Shown: piece by piece, positions 8,417 to 15,604 of the stretch
How positions within the stretch are numbered: the stretch's first letter is position 1
Layout of the letters: the number at the start of each line of letters is the position of its first letter
Source: an uncultured Selenomonadales bacterium
Lineage (GTDB): Bacteria; Bacillota; Clostridia; Christensenellales; QALW01
NCBI GenBank assembly: GCA_905200615.1
Contig: CAJKLB010000029.1
Coordinates: 1-30,316 of the forward strand
Reading direction: 5' to 3'
DNA length: 30,316 nucleotides
Program-made: the position numbers and the translations under genes
Notes under the pieces: model-generated
What the model saw: the letters and a program-made list of their open reading frames with translations, nothing else
What the model was told of the DNA's origin: nothing
The model's database searches: none

Positions 8417-8529
8417 AAATTTAATTTTTTGAGGTGGCAACGCCACCTCAAAGTGTCAAAGAAGTAGTATAATAAAGTTCGGATTGTAAACAAAACTGAA
8501 ATTTAATTTTTTTGCGGCGTTCCGCCGCA
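8417..8529. repeat. Two copies of a T-tract plus palindrome module
   Basis: The same design occurs twice. At about 8418-8450 AATTTAATTTTTT is followed by the 9-bp hairpin TGAGGTGGC-AAC-GCCACCTCA. At about 8499-8529 a closely similar ATTTAATTTTTTT is followed by TGCGGCG-TTC-CGCCGCA. The T-tract precedes the hairpin on the plus strand and becomes an A-tract after it on the minus strand, so neither is a normal intrinsic terminator. They look like dispersed palindromic (REP-like) units. Confidence 0.5.
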
Positions 8530-8749
8530 TTTTGTTCTTCCGGCGACAGGTACGTCGCAGAAAACTCCTTATAAGCGAAAAATCGCTTGATAAGTGGTTT
8601 TTAAAGGGCACAGGCATGATATTGGAGAGGATAGAGTGCAGTCCGAAAATCAAAAGTGTTTGAGTAAGCGGAATCCCCGACCAAGAGAATGTTGAGTTTG
8701 TCGACACTCTCTAATAAATTTTCGTTCACCATTTTCAAAAGGAGGCGGC

Positions 8750-8863
8750 AAAATCCCGGTTCGCCCGCTGAAGAGGGCGAAATCTTACCCCAAAAAGCGC
8801 AGGAGGGGCGTAAAACGTCCTTCCCGAACGTTTTACGGTGGAGAACCCTCGCCGGGGGATTTT
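8750..8863 (+). ncRNA. Candidate structured RNA with a multi-branched fold
   Basis: An outer helix AAAATCCCGG (8750-8759) with CCGGGGGATTTT (8852-8863, two extra G) closes over a perfect 7-bp hairpin TTCGCCC/GGGCGAA (8760-8766/8775-8781), a possible CCCC/GGGG pairing (8788-8791/8805-8808), and a perfect 10-bp hairpin CGTAAAACGT/ACGTTTTACG (8809-8818/8828-8837). The first hairpin abuts the outer helix directly, as in a junction. No coding function is evident. I do not recognise the family and the strand is uncertain; it could be a non-coding RNA or part of a non-autonomous mobile sequence. Confidence 0.4.
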
Positions 8864-9168
8864 CGATGCATAAAAATTTTGCTTTTGTACGTATTGCTAT
8901 TCATTGTTTTTTAACAGACTGCGGCGGCAATGCCGTATTTTATTTCTTTTATTGATAATAACAGCGGTGAAAAATGCGGTTTTTTGTATAATTCGTGACT
9001 TGTTTCACATGCATACATAAGGGTGAAGCACGCTGTGAAAATCTTTAATTCTTGAACAAAAGCATTTTAGACTGGCCGGCTTTTTTGACAGACCGGATAA
9101 CGGAAAAATGTAGCGGTTGATTTTCAATACAACGTGTGATTTTTGCACAGAAGAAAGGTTTTTGCTTT

Positions 9169-9414
9169 TTATCCATGCAGACCGCGTGATTGCCGCTCCA
9201 TATCTTCCATTACGATATCATAGATTTCACCTAAGGTCGCGCAATATTCCAAAACCAACCGGGGTTCGTTTGTATAAAATGAATTTTTATCAATTCTTCA
9301 TCTTCCACTGACAGCAGAAAATCTTCGTGAAAATGCTGGATAAAGTATTCGTTGATCGCGGTTTCATTTAAATCTTTCCTTCAATCAGCATTGGGTTATC
9401 TTAAATCCCATCAT
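9169..9414 (-). pseudogene. Broken small gene of unknown function with three frameshifts
   Basis: A GGAGG site (9424-9420) lies 5 bases before an ATG (9414-9412), but the frame stops after 9 codons. Adding one A in each of three short A-runs (near 9400, 9376 and 9298) restores a continuous 82-residue frame that ends at TAA 9171-9169. It includes the segments NEYFIQHFHEDF, SVEDEEL, EPRLVLEYCATLGE and IYDIVMEDME. The product would be acidic and mostly helical; I do not recognise it. It lies downstream of the AraC-type gene on the same strand. It is either a decayed gene or a site of base-calling errors. Confidence 0.55.
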
Positions 9415-9436
9415 TTTTTCCTCCGAATCGTTTTCT

Positions 9437-10192
9437 TTATTGTTCGTGTGTATATTTGTCGTCTGTTTTTATTTTAGTTCTCCATTGTTGAGGACTCATT
9501 CCGCAATATTTTCTGAAAACACGCGAAAAATAATACGCATCATTGTATCCGCAAAGCTGTCCGACTTCCGCAACATTTTTTGAACTGTTTGCCAATAAAT
9601 TTTTTGCATGAGCCATGCGGATCATTTGCAGATATATTTTGGGCGGCATTCCCACTTCAGCGTCAAAAAGTTTTCTGAACTGGTTTGCGGAGAAGGGAAG
9701 ACTTTTTATTTTTTTTAGAACTTCATATTTGCTGTTTGAAAAGTTTTCTGTAATATCCTGCCGGATTTTTTCAACATATTCATTTCGGCTTCCCGCGCCG
9801 ATTTGTTTGGCAAGATAGACATTCAGCACCCCTAAAATAGCGTTGAGCAGAGCAGGGTCATTGCTGAAATAAAATTCATGGTAAAGCAGGCGAAGCATAT
9901 ATAAAAAATCTTTATGCGGCGTATCGTTAAAATGAATGGGAAAGGAATAATTAAAGTCAAAATCCTTTACCGTAAAATAAATATTTTTATATCCTTCTTC
10001 CGAATGATCCCTGTGCAGCATACCGGGAGGATGACAAATTATGGAACCGGGATGAAACGGATATTTTCTTCCCCATGCATAATTGGTGCCGTTTCCCTCG
10101 GTATAGTAAGTGATCTCCCAAAACGAATGGCTGTGCTCCGCGCATTCTTTTATCCATTCTCCCTGCATTCCTATATAGACGATATCTCTCAT
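9437..10192 (-). CDS. AraC-family transcriptional regulator
   Basis: The 251-residue product has an N-terminal cupin-like sensing domain (histidines in ECAEHSHSFWEITYY and the HPGSIICHPPGMLHRDH segment) and a C-terminal AraC DNA-binding domain with two helix-turn-helices (about 150-245). The second ends in the usual GYNDAYYFSRVFRKYCGMSPQQWR-type signature. Such proteins usually activate sugar-use genes when they bind a ligand. A GTG at 10201 could also open the frame, but the ATG at 10192 has a GGTGAG site just upstream and is preferred. It is divergent from the glycoside-hydrolase operon, with 189 bases between start codons, so it most likely controls that operon and itself. Confidence 0.9.
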   Translation of the reverse strand: MRDIVYIGMQGEWIKECAEHSHSFWEITYYTEGNGTNYAWGRKYPFHPGSIICHPPGMLHRDHSEEGYKNIYFTVKDFDFNYSFPIHFNDTPHKDFLYMLRLLYHEFYFSNDPALLNAILGVLNVYLAKQIGAGSRNEYVEKIRQDITENFSNSKYEVLKKIKSLPFSANQFRKLFDAEVGMPPKIYLQMIRMAHAKNLLANSSKNVAEVGQLCGYNDAYYFSRVFRKYCGMSPQQWRTKIKTDDKYTHEQ

Positions 10193-10209
10193 ATTTCTCA
10201 CCGTTTATT

Positions 10210-10238
10210 ATTATAACGACACATTGTGTTTTTGTCCA
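10210..10238 (-). promoter_or_regulatory. Promoter of the AraC-type gene
   Basis: On the minus strand TGGACA (10238-10233) and TATAAT (10215-10210) are spaced by 17 bases. The spacer contains the palindrome ACACATTGTGT (10219-10229), a possible operator for autoregulation. Confidence 0.65.
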
Positions 10239-10260
10239 TTAAAAGAGTATTTTTCTGCAT

Positions 10261-10288
10261 TTGCTTATTGATATATAAATGATATAAT
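10261..10288 (+). promoter_or_regulatory. Promoter of the glycoside-hydrolase operon
   Basis: A weak -35 TTGCTT (10261-10266) is followed after 16 bases by TATAAT (10283-10288). A weak -35 fits a promoter that needs an activator such as the adjacent AraC-type protein. The leader would carry TAGATTGGCCGGC (10316-10328). Confidence 0.55.
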
Positions 10289-10381
10289 CCATTTATCATG
10301 AAAAATAAAGACTTATAGATTGGCCGGCATATGAAAAGAAGTTTGTTGCCCGGTTTTCGTTGTTTTAATGGAGGAAACTCT

Positions 10382-12460
10382 ATGAATGCTCTTTTTGATA
10401 AATTTTTTGATTCGATCCATGATGGGCAAACTTTACGGCAGCTTTTAACCGATCCGCCGAAAAAATATCGTATTTTTCCTATTTATCATGAACTTTGTGA
10501 TCCGGCAACGGATTATGCCGCGAAAATTGATGGCGCGCTTGCCTCTGGCGCGGGGGGAATTGTTACCAATACAACTTGGCTGGATAAAAATTGGGTGTTT
10601 GAAAAGAAAAATACCGATAAATTACGTGACGCTGTGCAGTATGCCAAGAAAAAAGGGCTGCGTGTGTGGATGTATGATGATTATTATTATCCCAGCGGTT
10701 TAGCAAATGGCTATGCCGTGAAAGATCATCCGGAATATTTTGCCCAAAGCATTGATTTTATTTTACGTTGCTGCAAGGCAACCGAATCGGTTTGTTTAAG
10801 CCGGGAGGAAAATAATGGGGGATGGCTGTTTGCCGGTTTTTATTCTAAAGATTTAGAGCTTATTCAGACTGTCCCTGTTGAGGATACCTTTTCGTTTACC
10901 CCTAATAATGATGGTGTGCTGATTGCCTTTTATGTCGCACTTCATTTAGAAGAAGCGCAGCAGCCGTTAGGCCAAGCAAAAGGGCATTTAAATCATTTGG
11001 ATAAAGCTGCGGTCGAAAGCTATATCGCAAACGGTCTGGAACCTGTTGCCCGTGCAATGGACATGGGGCTGTTTGACGCCCTTTTTACGGATGAACCTAC
11101 GCTGACACATTCCGTCCTTACCTTTGCCCGCGGCAAAGTGGACTTCACGTGTGTTCCGGCGCCTTATGCAAAGGAGCTTTTTGAGCGTTATTTTCATCAA
11201 TGGAACGAGCGTTTGGAAGAAAAACTATTGTATCTGTTTACCGGTATCTCCTATGAAGCGCGCCGTACAAGAATCCGCTATTATGAAACAATTTCTCTTA
11301 TGGCGAGGGAAAATTATATTGATGTTTACGGTGCATGGTGCCGTGATCATCATACATTATCTTCGGGTCATTTTCTTTTGGAAGAAGGCTTAAAATATCA
11401 TGTGGGGTATTATGCCGATTATATGCGCGTGGTTGGCGGACAGGAAATTCCCGGCTGCGATGTTTTATGTGCCGATGCGCAAAAATTCTGGGAGCGCGGC
11501 AACGCGTTTGCTACCTCTTGGGTTTTTGCCGGAAAATATCCTTCGTCGCTTTCCAGATTAAACGGTTACAATCTAACGATGCTTGAGGTTTGTCCTGTCA
11601 ATCAGCCGGAAAAGGTCAAAAAGAATCCGTATAAAGAATTTATGGGGCTTTCTACCTATATGCTGTTTTCGGGAATTACGCATTATAACGCTTACGGATA
11701 TCATTTTATTACCGATGAACAGCAGCATAATACGCTGAATCTCTATGTAGGCCGGTTGCTTACACTTTTGCGCAACAGCCGACCGGATACGCCGGTTGCT
11801 GTATATTATCCCATTGCGCAGATGCAAAGCTGGTTTGCTTCACCGACGCTGACGCATGCGCCGGAAGTTGATCTTTATGCAGAAACAGACAAAATGGAAC
11901 AAGATATGGAGACGCTTTCTTGCACGCTGTACCGAGCAAAAATGGATTACCATATTATTGATGAAGATCATCTTCTGCAGGCAAAAATGGAAAACGGACT
12001 TTCCTGTGGAATTGTTACTGCTCGGACCTTGATTGTTCCTTTTACGGAATTTATGTCTCTTGATGTTGCCCGAGCGTTACAGTCTTTTGCCGCCTCCGGC
12101 GGAAATTTGATTTTTGTTGGAACGCTTCCTTTATACGAGATAGGCGGCAGTGATGAACAACTGCGGAAAATTATCAGCGGCTTGCCCTACCGGCAGGTTT
12201 CCATGAACCAAATCGATGACCTTCCGGAAAAAATCGAATATCCTATGGCTATTGATATTCAGGCGGAAAATGTATTGATTTCACCCTATCAATTAAACGG
12301 AAAAAGATTTTATTATTGTATTAATACAGCGGAAGAAGATTGCACTGTCACCGTACAGGGAAGCGGAACGCTGTATGATCCGGAAACCAATCAATGGTCT
12401 GATCTTCATACTTGCTTCACTCTCCGTGCAGAACGCGGAGTGATAATATTTGAAAAATAA
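10382..12460 (+). CDS. GH106-like glycoside hydrolase, cytosolic
   Basis: The 692-residue product looks like a TIM-barrel glycosidase distantly related to the alpha-L-rhamnosidase (GH106) type. It shows the MYDDYYYPSGLANG stretch (about 97-110), LFTDEP with Glu238 as a likely catalytic acid, and SGHFLLEE (328-335) with further acidic residues; a beta-rich C-terminal part follows. There is no signal peptide or membrane segment, so it should act inside the cell on imported oligosaccharides. An upstream in-frame Met at 10331 is set aside because GGAGG lies just before 10382. It is the first gene of a three-gene operon and is paralogous to the third (13309-15510). The exact family and substrate cannot be told. 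Confidence 0.7.
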   Translation: MNALFDKFFDSIHDGQTLRQLLTDPPKKYRIFPIYHELCDPATDYAAKIDGALASGAGGIVTNTTWLDKNWVFEKKNTDKLRDAVQYAKKKGLRVWMYDDYYYPSGLANGYAVKDHPEYFAQSIDFILRCCKATESVCLSREENNGGWLFAGFYSKDLELIQTVPVEDTFSFTPNNDGVLIAFYVALHLEEAQQPLGQAKGHLNHLDKAAVESYIANGLEPVARAMDMGLFDALFTDEPTLTHSVLTFARGKVDFTCVPAPYAKELFERYFHQWNERLEEKLLYLFTGISYEARRTRIRYYETISLMARENYIDVYGAWCRDHHTLSSGHFLLEEGLKYHVGYYADYMRVVGGQEIPGCDVLCADAQKFWERGNAFATSWVFAGKYPSSLSRLNGYNLTMLEVCPVNQPEKVKKNPYKEFMGLSTYMLFSGITHYNAYGYHFITDEQQHNTLNLYVGRLLTLLRNSRPDTPVAVYYPIAQMQSWFASPTLTHAPEVDLYAETDKMEQDMETLSCTLYRAKMDYHIIDEDHLLQAKMENGLSCGIVTARTLIVPFTEFMSLDVARALQSFAASGGNLIFVGTLPLYEIGGSDEQLRKIISGLPYRQVSMNQIDDLPEKIEYPMAIDIQAENVLISPYQLNGKRFYYCINTAEEDCTVTVQGSGTLYDPETNQWSDLHTCFTLRAERGVIIFEK

Positions 12461-12473
12461 AAGGAGAAAAATT

Positions 12474-13325
12474 ATGAAAAAAGCTTTTAGCGGCATTTTG
12501 GCAGCCATCATGCTTTTCGCGGCAATCGTTTCCCTGGCGGGAATGACTGTGTTTGCTGCGGAGGAGTATGAAATTTTAACCGACGGAACCGTTGAAGACG
12601 AAAATTATGAAGTGTGGCTTCCGTATAATGGCGGGGTTGTGGACTTCTATTCTGAAGGCGCCCATGACGGAGAAATCTGCTTGATTATTACCGAACGGAC
12701 ACATAGTACTAACGTAGTACGTCAATATATTACCGATCAAATGAATTTTTACGGTCCCGGCACGTATAAATTTGACGCTTATGTAAAATTAGAAAGCGAA
12801 TGGGATACCGAAGTACAGATTCAAGGCGTTATCGGCGCATATAAAGGGGAATCGACGGATGATAAAAAGTGGGCAACTACGGATTTCTTTAAACTTTCTG
12901 ATACCGAGTGGACGCATGTTTCCGGTGAATTATCCGTTGAATGGACCGATGAATTGACGGAAGCGGAATTTTATTTTATTACCGATGAAACGGAAACAGA
13001 CTTTTTTGCGAATCTTTTGGTTGATTCCTGCAGCTTGACAAAGGTAGGCTACAGCGGAGAGGCGTATGTCGCGCCTACGCCGGAGCCCACGCCGGAGCCG
13101 ACCCCGGAACCGACAGAGAAGCCGGCGACAGCATCTCCAAACAATACAATCACAAAATCTCCTGCGCCCAGCGCGGATACAACGGTGGATAATAGCACTT
13201 CTCAGAATAATACCACACAAATTTTAGGCATTGTATTTATCGTAATCGCGGTTGTTTTGGTTGCCGGCGCGGTGGCATTGTTTATTTCATGGAAGAAAGG
13301 AAAGAAAAATGAAGGGGACAAATAA
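12474..13325 (+). CDS. Surface-anchored carbohydrate-binding protein
   Basis: The 283-residue product begins with a clear signal peptide (1 to about 29, cleavage likely at TVFA/AE). A beta-sandwich region (about 31-190), rich in aromatic and acidic residues, resembles CBM4/9/22-type carbohydrate-binding modules, as in GPGTYKFDAYVKLES and WTHVSGELSV. A Pro/Thr/Glu linker with PTPEPTPEPTPEPT repeats (about 195-235) leads to a C-terminal membrane segment (250-270) and a Lys-rich tail, so the protein hangs from the outer face of the membrane. There is no catalytic domain. AAAGGAG stands before the start, 13 bases after the first hydrolase, and the end overlaps the next gene by 17 bases. It probably holds the glycan near the membrane-anchored hydrolase. 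Confidence 0.75.
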   Translation: MKKAFSGILAAIMLFAAIVSLAGMTVFAAEEYEILTDGTVEDENYEVWLPYNGGVVDFYSEGAHDGEICLIITERTHSTNVVRQYITDQMNFYGPGTYKFDAYVKLESEWDTEVQIQGVIGAYKGESTDDKKWATTDFFKLSDTEWTHVSGELSVEWTDELTEAEFYFITDETETDFFANLLVDSCSLTKVGYSGEAYVAPTPEPTPEPTPEPTEKPATASPNNTITKSPAPSADTTVDNSTSQNNTTQILGIVFIVIAVVLVAGAVALFISWKKGKKNEGDK

Positions 13326-15510
13326 GATTATCCTTGCTTGCATGGGCGGCGTTTTAGCGGTAGTATTATTAATTTCCGCTGTTTTGCTGATGACTTCAAA
13401 TTCCGGCGGAAGTCAAAATCCCGGCGCCGGCGGCGATTCGGAAATAGAAGGTGAAGCACCTGTGCAAAAAAACAGTGATCCGCTGATTTCGGAAGAGGAA
13501 TTTTTAAATCCTTCTAAGGAATACCGCGCGCTTCGTATCGCACATGAGTTTGCAAAGCTTCCGGGATCCACCTATGAGGATAAAGTGCAAAAACTTATTG
13601 ATTACGGGTTCGGCGGCGTGATAACCAATGATGACTGGACAGAACAATATTTGCAATCGGAAAGTCTTTTAGCACGGCTGAATCATTTTATTCAAACAGC
13701 CCGGGAAAAAGGACTGCGTACTTGGCTGTATGATGAAAAAGGTTATCCCAGCGGCAGTGCCGGAGATTTAGTGGTAAGTGCCAATCCGGATTATCGGGCT
13801 ATTATTATGGTGCAGGTTCCTGCAACCGGAAATGGTATCGGCACCAAATCGATCGCGCTTCCTGAAAATTTCATTCGTATTGAAAAGGCTGTTATTTCCG
13901 AAGACGGAACTACATGGAATGATCTTGCTGTATCGAATACGGGGACACACCTTACTTTCAGCGGAACAGCCGGAAATTGGACGGCGTATATCTATTGTAT
14001 TGTGGATTATTCCACGAATCTTACCGGTTACAGCACGACTTATCCGAATATTTTGAATGCGGATGCGGTCAAAGAATATATCAACGTTACTTTTGAAACG
14101 TATAAAGATACCATTACTGATTTCAGTGATGTCATTGAAGCTTTCTTTGATGACGAACCTCAACTGCAGGCAACTAAAAATATGTGGAACAGTACGGAAA
14201 TCTATCCTGCGGTTCCCTATAATAATGGTATGTTTGAAGATTTTGCTCAAAAATACGGATATGATTTACAGGAAAAATTGCCGATGTTGTTTTCCGGTTC
14301 TTCCGCGGAAGCAAAAAGGGTACGCTGTAATTTTTATGATTATATCGGGACGCTTTTGAGTGAGAATTTCTTCGGGCAGATCTCCAAATGGTGTGAAGAA
14401 AACGGCGTGAAATTTTCCGGTCATATGCTGCTGGAGGAACAATTAATGTATCACGTGCCCATATACGGAAACTTTATGCTTTGTGCCGAACAGGTGGGGT
14501 ATCCGGGATTTGATATTTTGAATCCCAGGCCGGCGGCATATATAAGCGGTATCAGTACGGGCGCAAAATATGCCTCCAGCGTGGCTTGGCTGTATAACAA
14601 AGAACGTGTTTTTGTGGAAATCTGTCCAGTAAATAATCCGGATGAGTTCGCAGAAAATCATTTGGATTATGCTTTAGGCACGATGACCTTTACCTATTTT
14701 GACGGCGGAAATCAGGTAGCCACTTATTATACACAGGCTAACAGCGAACAGGAAACTGGGATAGCCTTTAATGAATATGTGGGGCGTTTGGGTTCTATCG
14801 TTACCAAAGCGCAAAATAAAAATCAAATTGCCATTTATTACGGTATTGATACTGTAGCGGCAAATTATATTCCGCCCAGCGATCAAAGCGTATATTCTAT
14901 TGATGAAATGGTTAAGATTACCGATAAAACGGTAGATGAGATCGTGCTTGCTCTGCGTGAAAACGGCCTTGACTACGTTTTCCTGGATGATAATGCCATA
15001 GCACAGGGAAAGGTAGAGGGAGGCGCTCTTGCGGTAAATAATTTTACTTTTAAAACCATTATTGTACCCAGAGCGGAAATCATTGATGCCGCTACCATGC
15101 GTGTGTTTGATCAGCTTGCCGAAAACGGAGCGAATATTATTTTCATGTATTCCGTTCCGCAGATTGCGACCAATGAAAGCGAGCAGGCGGAAGTAGAACA
15201 GCTTGCGCAAAAGATGAGCGAGTACTTATGCGTCCGTCCCGAAACATTGCCGGACCGTGTTACGACAACCGTTCCTTTAACGGTAGATTCCACTCAAACG
15301 ATTTATGTTTCACCCTATGAAAAAGACGGCGCGGAATTCTACTTCTTAGCCAACGCCAGCGATCAGCAGGCATCGGTTAAGCTTCAGTATGAAGGAATTA
15401 CAAAGTATCGTCTTTATAATCCTGTTGACGGCACGATTACTATGCTGGAGGGCGATACATGCAATATTGCCGGTTATCGCGCATTGTTTGTACAGCCGAT
15501 TTTTGAATAA
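13309..15510 (+). CDS. GH106-like glycoside hydrolase, membrane-anchored
   Basis: The 733-residue product has an N-terminal hydrophobic anchor (about 6-29) and a Gly/Ser/Glu-rich spacer (30-55), then a catalytic region that repeats the motifs of the first hydrolase: WLYDEKGYPSGSAGD (139-153), AFFDDEPQ with Glu283, and SGHMLLEE (370-377). It should work outside the cell, tethered to the membrane. An upstream Met at 13252 would lie deep inside the previous gene; the ATG at 13309 has GGAAAG before it and overlaps that gene by 17 bases, which implies coupled translation. A strong terminator follows. Inside/outside duplication plus a binding protein suggests stepwise breakdown of one glycan. Substrate unknown. 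Confidence 0.7.
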   Translation: MKGTNKIILACMGGVLAVVLLISAVLLMTSNSGGSQNPGAGGDSEIEGEAPVQKNSDPLISEEEFLNPSKEYRALRIAHEFAKLPGSTYEDKVQKLIDYGFGGVITNDDWTEQYLQSESLLARLNHFIQTAREKGLRTWLYDEKGYPSGSAGDLVVSANPDYRAIIMVQVPATGNGIGTKSIALPENFIRIEKAVISEDGTTWNDLAVSNTGTHLTFSGTAGNWTAYIYCIVDYSTNLTGYSTTYPNILNADAVKEYINVTFETYKDTITDFSDVIEAFFDDEPQLQATKNMWNSTEIYPAVPYNNGMFEDFAQKYGYDLQEKLPMLFSGSSAEAKRVRCNFYDYIGTLLSENFFGQISKWCEENGVKFSGHMLLEEQLMYHVPIYGNFMLCAEQVGYPGFDILNPRPAAYISGISTGAKYASSVAWLYNKERVFVEICPVNNPDEFAENHLDYALGTMTFTYFDGGNQVATYYTQANSEQETGIAFNEYVGRLGSIVTKAQNKNQIAIYYGIDTVAANYIPPSDQSVYSIDEMVKITDKTVDEIVLALRENGLDYVFLDDNAIAQGKVEGGALAVNNFTFKTIIVPRAEIIDAATMRVFDQLAENGANIIFMYSVPQIATNESEQAEVEQLAQKMSEYLCVRPETLPDRVTTTVPLTVDSTQTIYVSPYEKDGAEFYFLANASDQQASVKLQYEGITKYRLYNPVDGTITMLEGDTCNIAGYRALFVQPIFE

Positions 15511-15569
15511 TAAAAAATTCCCGGAACCGTTTGCTATGTGTTCTTAGCGAAGTTTTTAGGGTGGTATGT

Positions 15570-15597
15570 AACCGGAAGGCAATTTTGCCTTCCGGTT
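15570..15597 (+). terminator. Terminator of the glycoside-hydrolase operon
   Basis: A perfect 13-bp stem AACCGGAAGGCAA/TTGCCTTCCGGTT with a 2-base centre is followed by ATTACTTTT. It lies between convergent genes and may serve both. It also sits next to the likely left end of the mobile element. Confidence 0.75.
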
Positions 15598-15604
15598 ATT
15601 ACTT

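Larger units (their letters stand above)
8386..9168. other. Long intergenic region with several hairpins, no convincing gene
   Basis: No reading frame here has a credible ribosome site plus a recognisable product. Visible structure: two palindromic modules (8417-8529), a hairpin GAGAATGT/ACACTCTC (about 8685-8709), a multi-branched fold (8750-8863), a small CGGC/GCCG hairpin followed by TATTTTATTTCTTTT (about 8932-8956) that may end a plus-strand transcript, and TAGACTGGCCGGC at 9068-9080, which recurs at 10316-10328. Short open frames exist on both strands but run through the hairpins. Confidence 0.6.

Noticed and set aside
8456..8707. 83-codon frame on the minus strand in the long intergenic region
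   Set aside because: No ribosome site precedes its ATG, and it runs through the GCGGCG palindrome and other structured sequence. It is better explained as a chance frame across the non-coding element.
8689..8955. 88-codon frame on the plus strand
   Set aside because: It crosses the whole multi-branched fold, lacks a ribosome site and shows no recognisable protein pattern.
13081..13125. Short tandem PTPEP-coding repeat as a possible CRISPR or minisatellite
   Set aside because: It is an in-frame Pro/Thr linker of a surface protein with no spacers.
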